From Methanoculleus receptaculi (GTDB lineage: Archaea; Halobacteriota; Methanomicrobia; Methanomicrobiales; Methanoculleaceae): a DNA stretch of 64,000 bases. Positions 35,801-44,503 of the stretch are shown one piece after another. How positions within the stretch are numbered: the stretch's first letter is position 1; every line of letters begins with the position of its first letter. The stretch spans positions 1,054,001 through 1,118,000 of the forward strand of contig NZ_CP137642.1 in assembly GCF_033472595.1 (NCBI RefSeq), in the 5' to 3' direction. The notes under the pieces were generated by a model. It was not told the origin of the DNA. It did no database searches and was given only the letters and a program-made list of their open reading frames with translations. The position numbers were made by a program, and so were the translations under genes.

Positions 35801-36305
35801 CCTCGGACCAGACCAGCTCCCCCGTCCTGTGGTCAAACTCCCAGCTCCCGAGATGCGCAAGCCGTTCGGCCTTATGCAGCATCCCCTCCATTCTTCGGGC
35901 CTCGGCTTCGGCCTTCTGCCTGCCGCCAACCTGCCTGATAGCGTTTGCAAGTTCAAAAAACTGCGATTTCGGGTCGCCGCCCTTCTGGAGGTAGAAGTCA
36001 GCGCCGCTGTTGAGCGCCTCGATCACCACCTCCTCGCGTCCCCTGCCGGTGAAGATGATGAACGGGACGTTTGACCCCGCGCCGCGGATCTCTTTGAGGA
36101 GCGTGATCCCGTCCATCTCCGGCATCTGGTAGTCTGAGACTATCACGTCGTAGCGATCGCTCATGATCAGGCGGAGTGCTTCACGGGGATCTGGAGTGGT
36201 GTCGACGGCCATCCCGCCCGCCCGCTCAAGGAAGATCCGGGCGATCTCAAGCAGCGAGGCCTCGTCATCAATGTAGAGGATCCGCAGAGGTTCTGGATAC
36301 GACAT
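32898..36305 (-). CDS. Hybrid sensor histidine kinase: REC, four PAS, PocR and HATPase domains
   Basis: A 1135-residue cytoplasmic signalling protein with no membrane segment. Order: N-terminal receiver (1-125; ILYIDDE, phospho-Asp in DVIVSDYQMPEMDG, Lys in LQKGG), PAS (about 145-265), PocR ligand domain (about 290-455; the Cys-bearing RNCIESD and YRCKNNLWDVASPI), PAS (485-600), a coiled linker, PAS (645-760), PAS (770-890), a phospho-acceptor helix (MNSITRHDVLNQL) and HATPase (DNTIRHGES, WEDNGVGI, GKNTGLGLFL). PAS domains 1 and 2 share nearly identical stretches (SITGGSDGYEIEHRIIRADT against SLTGGSDGYEIEHRIIRADT), pointing to internal duplication. The receiver at the N-terminus suggests a phosphorelay with another kinase. 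Confidence 0.9.
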   Translation of the reverse strand: MSYPEPLRILYIDDEASLLEIARIFLERAGGMAVDTTPDPREALRLIMSDRYDVIVSDYQMPEMDGITLLKEIRGAGSNVPFIIFTGRGREEVVIEALNSGADFYLQKGGDPKSQFFELANAIRQVGGRQKAEAEARRMEGMLHKAERLAHLGSWEFDHRTGELVWSEETYRIFGRDPGDGAPAYDEFLSLVHPGDRASVDATYSASITGGSDGYEIEHRIIRADTGEVRHVVERCEHTLDIFGRPVRSIGMVHDVTDAKEAQERLKESEERVKAKLESILSPEGDIGNLELADITDIPMIQSLLSDFHALTGISVAIIDTHGRVLINAGWQEICAKFHRVHPATLRNCIESDTHLSTGIAPGEAKIYRCKNNLWDVASPIIVGGRHLGNVFMGQFLLKEEEPDYEVFLAQARRHGFDEDAYTAALDAVPRLSRKTVDSAISFLREAAVFISKLSYANITLARSLAERDALVREREETANKLRRAQEIAHLGSWEFDHTTGRLTWSEEAARISGLSPGDYSADDYFELLHPDDRAAVRSLHSRSLTGGSDGYEIEHRIIRADTGEVRYVIERGEHQRDESGRVIRTIGMVHDITDRKLAELEAMRRHEELQAAYEQLTAIEEELRSGFEELSERERQLRESERRLAEIIEFLPDAAFVIDAEGRVITWNRAIERLTGVPKEEMLGRGDYAYAVPFYGEARPILIDYVLKPDEAILNRYEILGREGDLLESETSLARPAGREAILRLRVSPLYNLEGRRAGAIETIREVTEQRRVERELRETAEKMAGIFRAAPIGIGMMVNEIFTEANDRLCEILGYTRDDLIGRHVRLLFPGEDDYEAARREALARVENTGRFTLETVARRGGRTDDLVFLEVSGTPLGQAEVSHGMALTVQDITERKAMEREIEYHARELAQQRNSLAVANKKLTLMNSITRHDVLNQLTVLLGNLSLARMAGPGEDISNYLARVEDAAERIRLQIEFTRDYTDLGVRAPEWQRVSDLIRSASAQGLPVEDETGDLVVYADPMLSTVFSNLMDNTIRHGESATRVRVWSYPGENGDLVLVWEDNGVGIPLEEKERIFERDVGKNTGLGLFLIREILGVTGISITETGTPGKGARFEMRVPHGVYRHAASVDLR

Positions 36306-36419
36306 TCAGTTAAACCCGTACAGGTGGTAGCACTGCGGTTTTTTATAGGTTTCGAAGGCACCGATGGAGATTGCGCCAGGGCTTGCGAAGAACACAGCCA
36401 GAAGGCCCCTGAGAGGGAG

Positions 36420-37085
36420 GGGGAGCAGTCACAGCCCGGTCTCACCGTGGCGCTGGACCTGCACTCCACGGGGGGTGTGTCACCCCGGGGAGGGGCGGAA
36501 AACGCCCCCACCTCCCCCGCACCTCTAGAAAACACCCCCACCTCCAGGCCCCTACAAGGGGGCGGGCAAGTGATTGGCGATTGGCCAGATGGCCGCGGCA
36601 GGGAACGGAAACAGGATTCTTCGGGGGGGTGTCAGGTGAGACCGCGAAGAGACTACCAGATCCCCGGAGACTGTATCCATGGGGAATCACCCCGTGGGGG
36701 TGGGGCTGACGGGGAGGGGGATGGAACATCCCCCTCCCCTGTCTCATGCGTCTCCCGTTGAACGGTTTTCGCTGGAAGACCCCCACCTCCCGGCGCGTTC
36801 CGCGCCTCCTCCCGCCCCCTCCACAGGGGGGCGGGCAAGTGTTTGGTGATTGGCCAGATGGCCGCGACAGGGAACGGAAACAGGATTCTTCGGGGGGTTT
36901 TCACCGGGAACCAGGTGAAGGAAATCTCTCCCGTGGCGCTGTATCTACAGGGAATCACCCCGTGGGGGTGGGGCTGACGGGGAGGGGGATGGAACATCCC
37001 CCTCCCCTGTCTCATGCGTCTCCCGTTGAACGGTTTTCGCTGGAAGACCACCACCCGGCCGCTTCCACCCCGGCTCTCACAGACC
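36420..37085. repeat. Dispersed three-hairpin repeat, cluster B
   Basis: Two to three tandem units of the same family as at 6.8 kb, in the gap between the start of the PAS kinase and the end of the helicase gene. GGGGATGGAACATCCCC hairpins occur at about 36718 and 36987; the GCGGGCAAGTG after the CCCGCCCCCT...AGGGG stem occurs at about 36562 and 36831. The first unit is degenerate (ACCTCCCCCGCACCTCTAG in place of the GGCCGC hairpin). Confidence 0.88.
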
Positions 37086-37106
37086 GCCAGCGACCGCCGT
37101 GGAGGT

Positions 37107-39839
37107 CTACCAGAACCTGTGAGTCTTAACGTAGTTGCGCTCAGCCTTCAGGATCTCACGGTAAAAGGCATCCCCCTCAGAGAGGGTTGCCAGGATCCGC
37201 GACGCCGTCTCCGGGCCGACACCCTTTGCCGCGAGGGCGGTCACCGCCTTCTTCCCGCTCGAGAGAACAATGTTAGCGTTCCGGAGGAACCGGACCTCGA
37301 TCGCCCGCTCCTCCTCCGATTTCTTCTTCTTCGTCACCGCCGGGATGAGTTCCTCGTCCCAGGGCTTCAGCGCGGCGATCAGGCGAGCGCCGCAGAGGGG
37401 GCACTGCGGCCGGTCGGGGACGCGCTCAACGACCGTCCGGCTCTTCCACTTCCGGCAGTTCATGCAGAAGAGGACGACCTCCTCCTTCTCCAGTCTGCGC
37501 ATGAGCGTCGCGACCACCGCCTGATCGATCATCGGCGGCGGGACAGTATCCCGGGACGACGAGAGCCCCTCGCTCCCGATCGGGCTGAGACGGCCTATGG
37601 TGACCGCAATCCGGCCGTCGCGTATGCCGGCCAGGATCTCCTCTGCCGCCTCCAGATCCATGTAGTTGCTGAAGAGTTCCCGGTACGCCTCCGCCGCTAT
37701 GACCGTCCCGTCGAAGAGGTCGATCAGACGGTGGATGCTGAACCGCTCGTAGTCGGCGTCCGCATCGATGGCGCCGAACTTCTTGGCCACCTGCACAAGT
37801 TTCCACTTGAAGAGCGCCGTCCGCTTCAGGGCAAGTCTCAGTATCCCTGCAAGGTGCTCGGGCTCGATCCCCGCCATCGCCTCCTGCACCTCAAGCGCCC
37901 GGACGTTCCCGGGCAGGCGGAGTAGGAACCGGTATGCCCCGACCTCGATCCCGACGGTCGTCCCGTAGCGGGCCGAAATAAGTATCGAGAGAGCCCGTGC
38001 CAGCGTCTCGTTCGCCTTATGGCCGCCGCAGACGTTGCAGACCACGCCCTCGTCAGCGTTCTCCAGAGTGATGAGCCGATCGGATGGGACAGGATGGTTT
38101 CCTGCATCCATCCGGGCCATGAACCGCTCCGCATACCCGATCACCCCCGGAACGTCCGAGTAGCGGCCGAACGCCCGCATCCGCCGGAGCGCCCCGACCT
38201 CGCGGGCGACCGCAAACGGCACCGGTATCTGCTCCCCCTCCCAGGAGGGCACCTCCCCCCTCACCCTCACGGCCGGTTCGACCGTGATCCTCCCGCCCTC
38301 CATATCGAGCACCCGCCAGAGCTGGCCCTTCGTGATGAAGACCGCGCCGGTCTGCATCCAGCCCAGGACAAACGACTCGTCCAGGGTTCCGACCGTCCTG
38401 CGCGACACGATATCAAAGACCTCCATCTTCCGCTCGTCATGGATCATCGAGAGGTTCCCGACAAGGTAGCGCCTTGCACGCCCTGTCCGGATGACCCTGG
38501 TCGCCTCGACCCGGATCAGCCTGTGCTCCGCCATCTGACGGCATACGTCGTCCAGGAGAGACCCGCAGCCGGCAAAGATGCTCGACCGCTCCACAATCTT
38601 TCGGAGACGGGAGATCTCGATCTCGCCGTACTCGACCGCGATCGCCGCCACCTGGTTTGCAAGCACATCGGCGGCGCCGGCGGGCGGGACGACCCTCTCG
38701 CACTCGTTAGCCTTCGCCCGGCGCGCTATCACAAGCGACTCCAGGAGGTCGTCAAACCCGGTCGCAAGAACGGTTCCGCGCGATACCGCGTCGAGACGGT
38801 GGCCGGCCCGGCCGACCCGCTGCACCAGGCGCGATACCTCCCTTGGGGAGCCAAACTGGAGGACGTGCTCGATATGCCCGATATCGATGCCAAGCTCCAT
38901 CGAGGAGGTCGCGATCAGCGCCCGGATCTCCCCGCGCCTGAACCGCTCCTCGGCGTCCACCCGGACATCCCGCGAGAGCGAACCGTGGTGAACCTCGACA
39001 TCCCCCCTGGAGTAGAGGCTGTGGCCGAGGGCCTCCGCGGTCACGCGTGTGTTGACAAAGACCAGGGTGGAGCCCGGGGCGTCCAGGCACCTCTCAACCG
39101 TCCTGACCTGGTCTCCGAAGTCCTCCCCGGCAAACCGGACGGTTATATCCAGGTTGCTTGCGACCGGAACCTCCACGACCGAGAACGGCCGTGCGCCGCA
39201 GAGGAACCGGCCGATCTCGTCCGGGTTCCCCACGGTCGCCGAGAGGCCGATCCTCTGGAACTCCCCGGCATACTCGGCCAGACGTTCGAGAGCCACCGCA
39301 AGTTGCGCCCCCCGTTTGCTCTCGGCGAGGTCGTGGATCTCGTCGATTATGACATACCTGACGTTCTTGAGGTGTTCGCGGAGGCGTTTGCCCATGAAGA
39401 GCGCCTGCAGCGACTCCGGCGTGGTTATGAGCAGGTCAGGGGCGTTCAGCGCCTGTTTACGCCGCTCGTTCTGCGGTGTGTCACCGTGGCGGACGCCGGC
39501 CGTGAGTGAGAGCTCCCGGCACCACCACTCCATCCGCGCCAGGATGTCGCGGTTCAGGGAGCGCAGCGGGGTTATGTAGAGGGCCTTGAACCCGGGACCC
39601 GGCGTCTCGAGGAGCCGGTCGAATACAGGGAGCATCGCGCTCTCGGTCTTCCCGGTGCCCGTCGGCGCCACCAGGATCAGGTTGTCCCCGGCAAGAAGCC
39701 GCGGAATGGACTGCTCCTGCGCCTCAGAAAACTCTGTGAACCCTCGCTTCCGGACGACCTCCCGCACCCGCGGGTCGAGGAGTTCAGCCGTCGGCGTCTG
39801 CGGGGCAGAGCGTGGCCGGGGAGCCGACGTACGTGCCAT
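37107..39839 (-). CDS. Lhr-type superfamily 2 DNA helicase
   Basis: The 910-residue protein has the motif series of Lhr-family helicases: Walker A APTGTGKTESAML (from about 58), DEIHDLAESKRG (motif II), LSATVGN (III), STLVFVNTR (IV), IATSSMELGIDIG (V) and QRVGRAGHR (VI). A long C-terminal domain follows with a probable zinc site (FCMNCRKWK, CPLCGARL) and a helix-hairpin-helix-like end (AAKGVGPETASRILATL). Lhr enzymes are 3'-5' translocases that act in DNA repair and replication-fork restart. The start lies 56 bp inside the end of the upstream phosphoesterase gene, in the common archaeal order rpap-phosphoesterase-lhr. Confidence 0.92.
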   Translation of the reverse strand: MARTSAPRPRSAPQTPTAELLDPRVREVVRKRGFTEFSEAQEQSIPRLLAGDNLILVAPTGTGKTESAMLPVFDRLLETPGPGFKALYITPLRSLNRDILARMEWWCRELSLTAGVRHGDTPQNERRKQALNAPDLLITTPESLQALFMGKRLREHLKNVRYVIIDEIHDLAESKRGAQLAVALERLAEYAGEFQRIGLSATVGNPDEIGRFLCGARPFSVVEVPVASNLDITVRFAGEDFGDQVRTVERCLDAPGSTLVFVNTRVTAEALGHSLYSRGDVEVHHGSLSRDVRVDAEERFRRGEIRALIATSSMELGIDIGHIEHVLQFGSPREVSRLVQRVGRAGHRLDAVSRGTVLATGFDDLLESLVIARRAKANECERVVPPAGAADVLANQVAAIAVEYGEIEISRLRKIVERSSIFAGCGSLLDDVCRQMAEHRLIRVEATRVIRTGRARRYLVGNLSMIHDERKMEVFDIVSRRTVGTLDESFVLGWMQTGAVFITKGQLWRVLDMEGGRITVEPAVRVRGEVPSWEGEQIPVPFAVAREVGALRRMRAFGRYSDVPGVIGYAERFMARMDAGNHPVPSDRLITLENADEGVVCNVCGGHKANETLARALSILISARYGTTVGIEVGAYRFLLRLPGNVRALEVQEAMAGIEPEHLAGILRLALKRTALFKWKLVQVAKKFGAIDADADYERFSIHRLIDLFDGTVIAAEAYRELFSNYMDLEAAEEILAGIRDGRIAVTIGRLSPIGSEGLSSSRDTVPPPMIDQAVVATLMRRLEKEEVVLFCMNCRKWKSRTVVERVPDRPQCPLCGARLIAALKPWDEELIPAVTKKKKSEEERAIEVRFLRNANIVLSSGKKAVTALAAKGVGPETASRILATLSEGDAFYREILKAERNYVKTHRFW

Positions 39840-40521
39840 CTGCCAGGAACACCTCCGCGTTCTTATAGTCTATGCAGCGCGAGAGGGGGCCAAGCCCGCT
39901 CTCCCGCAGCAGCCCGACATCGATCCCGCCCGCGAGCTCGTTGAATGCCGGGACGAACAGGAGCCGGCTGCGCACCCCCGTCGGCTCCTCAAATACCGAG
40001 TAGAGGTAGGCCGGCTGGGCGCGGGCGGCGCAGCCGACGGAGTCCATGAGCGAGACGACCGGGTGGTGGTGGCCGAGGATTATGAGGCGGCCAAAAAGAG
40101 AGGGGGCAGGATGGGTGTGGCCGTGGAGATACCCGACGCCGTCTATGAGCGCGCCTCCCGCGGGCAGGAGTTCACCCTCCTGGAGGAACCGGTCGATCCC
40201 GCCGTCATGGTTGCCCGGGGTGACGGCGATAGGGACGAGTTCCCGAAACGACTGGAGTATGCGCGGAAGTTCGCGGTACTCCTGCCGGGTTGTCACCGGG
40301 ACGTTGTGCTTGAGATCGCCGAGTAGGAGCAGGAGATCGGGTCGGGTCTCCTCGATGCAGGCGATCACACGTTTGGCACGGGCGTCGCTCCGGCTCGTGA
40401 TATGAACTCCGCAGCGTTCGAGACCGGACTCGATCCCCATGTGGAGGTCGGCGACGACCAGGACGCGCTGCTCCTGCTCGACCAGGAGGGCGGGGCCGTT
40501 CTCAATGAAATGTAGGCGCAT
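39784..40521 (-). CDS. Calcineurin-like metallophosphoesterase (COG1407 type)
   Basis: 245 residues with metallophosphoesterase blocks in order: VADLHMGIE (DxH), LLLLGDLKH (GD), TPGNHDGGI (GNHD), YLHGHTHP and ILGHHHP (GHxH, twice). This is the archaeal COG1407 family that is regularly found beside Lhr helicases and RPA genes, suggesting a nuclease or phosphatase in DNA repair; activity not proven. The gene overlaps lhr by 56 bp and begins 8 bp after the RPA-associated gene, so the three form one operon. Confidence 0.9.
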   Translation of the reverse strand: MRLHFIENGPALLVEQEQRVLVVADLHMGIESGLERCGVHITSRSDARAKRVIACIEETRPDLLLLLGDLKHNVPVTTRQEYRELPRILQSFRELVPIAVTPGNHDGGIDRFLQEGELLPAGGALIDGVGYLHGHTHPAPSLFGRLIILGHHHPVVSLMDSVGCAARAQPAYLYSVFEEPTGVRSRLLFVPAFNELAGGIDVGLLRESGLGPLSRCIDYKNAEVFLADGTYVGSPATLCPADADG

Positions 40522-40529
40522 TAATCGTC

Positions 40530-41228
40530 TCAGATCAGTTTTATTGTGCCATCCACGGGCTGGTAGCAGTTTCCATCGGCAAGAAGTTCTTCAATCGCGG
40601 CGCGTGCCTCCCCGGCGGTGAGGCCGGAACGCACCCCGGCCGCGACTGCGTCATCGACCCCGATCCCCCTGGAGCCGCCGCCCATACGCTGGAGAGCGTC
40701 AAGCATGACCTCCGGGAGAGTCCGGGGGGTGATCCCGACCGGGGAGGGGGTTTCCAGGACGGTCTCAACCGCCGCCCTTACCATCTCCAGGATTGAGGCA
40801 GACTCGTCCCCGCCGTCCCGGAGCGCCTCGAGCCGGTCGAGCGTTGCGGCGGCGGTTGCGAGCACCCAGGTGTCGCGGGCGCCGCGGTCGGCCACGCGGA
40901 CGGCCTCAGCATCCAGCGTTGCGCAGACACCGTCTCCCGAACCGCTGAAGACCGGCCGGCCGGTGACGGCGACGAACGCGGGCGGGTCGATGCATCTGAG
41001 CGTATCGAGCGCGTCGGGGTTATGCCAGTCCGCCGTGACCAGGAAGACACCGGTCGGATCGGCTACACGGGCGTGGACGAGATCCCCGCTTCCAAGGCGT
41101 TCGGTGAGAGCACCGACTATGAAGAGGCGGCGGCAGCATGCACCCGACGGCGTCACCAGGATACGGACGTCGGCGGTCTGCCGCGCGGCGGAGAACTCCC
41201 GCGCAAATACCCGGTCTACAGGCACCAT
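40530..41228 (-). CDS. RPA-associated protein (COG3390-like)
   Basis: The 232-residue protein starts with an OB-fold-like half (ARQTADVRILVTPSG, RLFIVGALTERLGSGDLVHA, GVFLVTADWHNP, AFVAVTGRPVFS) and ends in a winged-helix-like half (AVAAGVRSGLTAGEARAAIE, LLADGNCYQPVDGTIKLI). This layout matches archaeal RPA-associated proteins, which bind single-stranded-DNA-binding RPA and are usually encoded next to it. No RPA gene follows or precedes it here; the divergent neighbour is rfcS. ATG 41228 is the first gene of the leftward operon. Confidence 0.8.
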   Translation of the reverse strand: MVPVDRVFAREFSAARQTADVRILVTPSGACCRRLFIVGALTERLGSGDLVHARVADPTGVFLVTADWHNPDALDTLRCIDPPAFVAVTGRPVFSGSGDGVCATLDAEAVRVADRGARDTWVLATAAATLDRLEALRDGGDESASILEMVRAAVETVLETPSPVGITPRTLPEVMLDALQRMGGGSRGIGVDDAVAAGVRSGLTAGEARAAIEELLADGNCYQPVDGTIKLI

Positions 41229-41351
41229 GCAATCAATCCGTTTGAGAAAGCGGTTGTGATATAACGCGGCTGTACCTATTATCTGTTTTCCCCCATCTAA
41301 AAGGGATCACCGGGAACCCGAACCTTTTACGATGGACTGGCACCTATACCT
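41229..41351. promoter_or_regulatory. Divergent promoter region rpap / rfcS
   Basis: The 123-bp gap between two divergent replication/repair operons. ACCTTTTACG at about 41319-41328 is a candidate TATA region for rfcS, about 28 bp before ATG 41352; TTATCTGTTTTCC near 41279 may serve the leftward genes. Confidence 0.4.
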
Positions 41352-42326
41352 ATGCAAATGGAAGGCAACCACACCATCTGGATAGAGAAGTACCGGCCCA
41401 GACGGCTTGACGATATAGTCGGGCAGAATGATATCGTGGTGCGCCTCAAGTCTTACGTTAAGACCGGCAACCTGCCGCACCTCCTGTTTGCAGGCAGCGC
41501 AGGGGTCGGGAAGACCACAGCCGCCGTGGCGCTTGCCAGGGAGTTCTTCGGCGACTCCTGGCAGACGAACTTCCGGGAGATGAACGCCTCCGATGAACGC
41601 GGTATCGACGTCGTCAGGACACAGATCAAGGAGTTCGCCAGGACGTCGCCGCTTGGCGGTGCGGAGTTCAAGATACTCTTCCTGGACGAGGCGGACGCGC
41701 TCACCACCGATGCGCAGGCGGCTCTCAGGAGGACGATGGAGACCTATGCCCGCACATGCCGGTTCATCCTATCCTGCAACTACTCCTCAAAGATCATCGA
41801 CCCTATCCAGAGCAGGTGCGCCATATACCGGTTCAGGCCGCTTGACCGGGAGGCGGTCATAGAGGGGATCGGGAGGATTGCCGCGGCCGAGGGGCTCACA
41901 CTCGCGGAGGGGGCGCTTGATGCCATAGTCTACGTCGCCGCAGGGGATATGAGAAAGGCGATCAACGCTCTGCAGGGCGCTGCCATCATCAGCCCCCGGA
42001 TCGATGAGAAGATGATCTACGCGATCACCGCGACCGCAAGACCGGACGAGATCGATGAACTCCTGGATCTCTCGATCGGCGGGAGGTTCGACGAGGCGGA
42101 GAGGGCCCTCTCCGACCTGACCGGGGTGCGGGGCATAGCCCCAAACGAGGTTCTCAACCAGTGCTATCGGGCGCTCGTCCAGCGCGATATCGACCGGGCG
42201 CTCAAGGTGAAACTTATAGACGCCATCGGCGAGGCCGATTTCCGGCTCTCGGAGGGGGCAAACAGCGATATCCAGATGGAAGCGCTGATTGCCCGGTTCG
42301 TCCTTGCCGCCGCGGGGCATCGCTGA
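41352..42326 (+). CDS. rfcS: Replication factor C small subunit
   Basis: A 324-residue clamp-loader ATPase: [17 protein letters not shown] (box II), Walker [18 protein letters not shown], box [10 protein letters not shown] (Walker B), the SRC motif ([10 protein letters not shown]) and sensor 2 ([13 protein letters not shown]). With the large subunit it loads PCNA at primer ends. Length is normal. A second ATG two codons downstream is an alternative start. It is followed after 13 bp by mcm; the pair is a compact replication operon. Confidence 0.95.
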   Translation: MQMEGNHTIWIEKYRPRRLDDIVGQNDIVVRLKSYVKTGNLPHLLFAGSAGVGKTTAAVALAREFFGDSWQTNFREMNASDERGIDVVRTQIKEFARTSPLGGAEFKILFLDEADALTTDAQAALRRTMETYARTCRFILSCNYSSKIIDPIQSRCAIYRFRPLDREAVIEGIGRIAAAEGLTLAEGALDAIVYVAAGDMRKAINALQGAAIISPRIDEKMIYAITATARPDEIDELLDLSIGGRFDEAERALSDLTGVRGIAPNEVLNQCYRALVQRDIDRALKVKLIDAIGEADFRLSEGANSDIQMEALIARFVLAAAGHR

Positions 42327-42339
42327 AAGGAGGTCTGGT

Positions 42340-44445
42340 GTGGCCGAGGAGATAAACGTCGAGGTCACCGATAACGTCGGTGAGTGGACGAAGTTCTTAA
42401 AGAAGCAGTATCGCCGGGAGATTGCCGAGATATCGCGCGAGTACCCCCACCGGCGTTCGCTTGTCATCGATTACCGCAAGATCCTTAACAACCGGCTCGC
42501 TTTTGAACTCCTGCGCAGCCCGGGAAAGGTTATCGGGGATATACGGGACGCGATCGTCCAGAACAAACTGCTCAAACTCAAGGACGGCCAGGAACCCGAC
42601 CTCCTCAACATCCGGTTCACGAACCTGCCGCAGAAGACCAGCATAAGGGACATCCGGGCCGACCAGATCAACACACTCGTCAGTACCGAGGGGATCATCA
42701 GAAAGACGACGGAGGTGCGTCCCCGGATCGTCAGCGCTGTATTCCGGTGCCGTTCCTGCAACAACCTGACGGATCCGATCCCGCAGGGTTACGGCCGGTT
42801 TGATGAACCCGAGTTCTGCCCGAGATGCGAGCGCAAGACGCGACTCGATCTTGTCATCAACCGATGCCGGTTTGTCGACGCCCAGAAACTCAGGATCCAG
42901 GAGTCGCCGGAAGGGCTCCGCGGGGGCGAGCAGCCCCAGACGCTCGATATCGACGTCGTCGACGACCTCACCGGGCTGGTCGCGCCGGGCGACCGGGTGG
43001 TTGTGAACGGCATCCTGCGGTCGGTGCAGCGGATCAACTACGGCCAGAAGAGCACCCTCTTTGACATCTACCTGGAGGGCAACTCCATCGAGGTTGCCGA
43101 GAAGGAGTTTGAGGAGGTTTCGATCACCGAGGAGGACGAGGCGAGGATCATGGCCCTCGCCCGCGACCCGATGGTCTACAGGAAGATTGTGCGCTCGATT
43201 GCGCCGACCATCTATGGCTCAGACGATGTGAAGGAGGCTATCGCCCTCCAGCTCTTCGGCGGTATACCAAAGGAGATGCCGGACGGCTCCCGTCTCCGCG
43301 GCGATATCCATGTCCTGCTGGTTGGGGATCCGGGTATCGCGAAGAGCCAGATACTGCGATACGTTGCGAAACTCTCGCCCCGCGGGATCTACGCGAGCGG
43401 GAAGTCGTCGACGTCTGCAGGGCTTACGGCAACGGCGGTGAAGGACGAGTTCGGCGACGGCCGCTGGACGCTGGAGGCGGGTGCGCTGGTTCTCGCGGAT
43501 ATGGGGGTCGCGGCAGTCGATGAGATGGACAAGATGGCAAAGGAGGACCGGAGCGCGCTGCACGAGGCTATGGAGCAGCAATCCGTCTCGGTTGCCAAAG
43601 CCGGGATCACAGCGACCCTGAAATGCCGGTGCGCGCTCCTCGGCGCTGCAAACCCGAAACTCGGCCGGTTTGACCAGTTCATCCCTATCGCCGAGCAGAT
43701 CAACATGCCGCCATCGCTCCTCTCACGGTTTGACCTGATCTTTGTCATGACGGATCAGCCGGAGGCCGAACGGGATGCGGCGATCGCCCAGCACATCATC
43801 GGGACGCATGCCGTGGGCGAACTGATCAAGCAGCACGAGCACGAACCCCTGCCGGGCGTTGATGACGAGTATATCCGGCGGGCGCTTGAACCGGTCACAC
43901 CGGATATCGATCCGGTGCTGCTGCGCAAGTACATCGCCTATGCTAAGAGGACGTGCTTCCCCATACTATCCGATGGGGCGAAGGAGGCGCTGATTGGATA
44001 CTACATGCGTCTGCGCAACCTTGCCAGCGGGGACAAGCCTGTCCCGGTCACCGCCAGGCAGCTCGAGGCGCTGGTGCGGCTTGCGGAGGCGAGCGCCAGG
44101 ATGCGTCTCTCAAACACCATCGATACGGAGGACACTGACCGGATCCTCAAGATCGTGGACGCCTGTCTGCGGCAGGTCGCATACGATGCGGAGAGCGGGA
44201 GTTTTGATATCGACAAGGTTGTGACGGGGGTCACAAAGTCGCAGCGCGACATCATCCGGTCTATAAAGGAGACCATCCGGACCCTCTCCGGCGAGTCCGG
44301 CGGCCAGGCGAGGGTCGAGGAGGTCATCGACGTCCTGGTCCAGCAGGGGTTTGCCCGCGACAAGATCGAGTATACCCTGGACCACCTGAAGCGGGGCGGC
44401 GAGGTGCTCGAGCCCCGGCGCGGGCTTATCAAGCTGATCGGGTAG
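42340..44445 (+). CDS. mcm: Replicative helicase MCM
   Basis: The 701-residue protein starts at GTG 42340, chosen because AAAGGAGGT lies at 42326-42334; the frame is open further upstream into rfcS. Domains: N-terminal helical bundle, zinc site (FRCRSCNNLTD, CPRCERK), OB-fold, then the AAA+ core with Walker A LVGDPGIAKSQIL, Walker B AAVDEMDKM, and arginine finger LLSRFDLIFVM, ending in a winged helix (QGFARDKIEYTLDHLKRGG). No intein. It is the replication-fork helicase in the same operon as rfcS. Confidence 0.96.
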   Translation: MAEEINVEVTDNVGEWTKFLKKQYRREIAEISREYPHRRSLVIDYRKILNNRLAFELLRSPGKVIGDIRDAIVQNKLLKLKDGQEPDLLNIRFTNLPQKTSIRDIRADQINTLVSTEGIIRKTTEVRPRIVSAVFRCRSCNNLTDPIPQGYGRFDEPEFCPRCERKTRLDLVINRCRFVDAQKLRIQESPEGLRGGEQPQTLDIDVVDDLTGLVAPGDRVVVNGILRSVQRINYGQKSTLFDIYLEGNSIEVAEKEFEEVSITEEDEARIMALARDPMVYRKIVRSIAPTIYGSDDVKEAIALQLFGGIPKEMPDGSRLRGDIHVLLVGDPGIAKSQILRYVAKLSPRGIYASGKSSTSAGLTATAVKDEFGDGRWTLEAGALVLADMGVAAVDEMDKMAKEDRSALHEAMEQQSVSVAKAGITATLKCRCALLGAANPKLGRFDQFIPIAEQINMPPSLLSRFDLIFVMTDQPEAERDAAIAQHIIGTHAVGELIKQHEHEPLPGVDDEYIRRALEPVTPDIDPVLLRKYIAYAKRTCFPILSDGAKEALIGYYMRLRNLASGDKPVPVTARQLEALVRLAEASARMRLSNTIDTEDTDRILKIVDACLRQVAYDAESGSFDIDKVVTGVTKSQRDIIRSIKETIRTLSGESGGQARVEEVIDVLVQQGFARDKIEYTLDHLKRGGEVLEPRRGLIKLIG

Positions 44446-44503
44446 GGGTGGCCGGGCGATCCCCTGATATCCCGTTTCCGGGAGGGGGGCGGGCCAATCG
44501 CCC

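Noticed and set aside
36442-37129. Long proline/arginine/glycine-rich frames on both strands in the repeat clusters (also at 6.8, 46.5 and 60 kb)
   Set aside because: They follow the repeat unit, shift frame between copies, have no ribosome sites and have low-complexity products; GC-rich repeat DNA simply has few stops.
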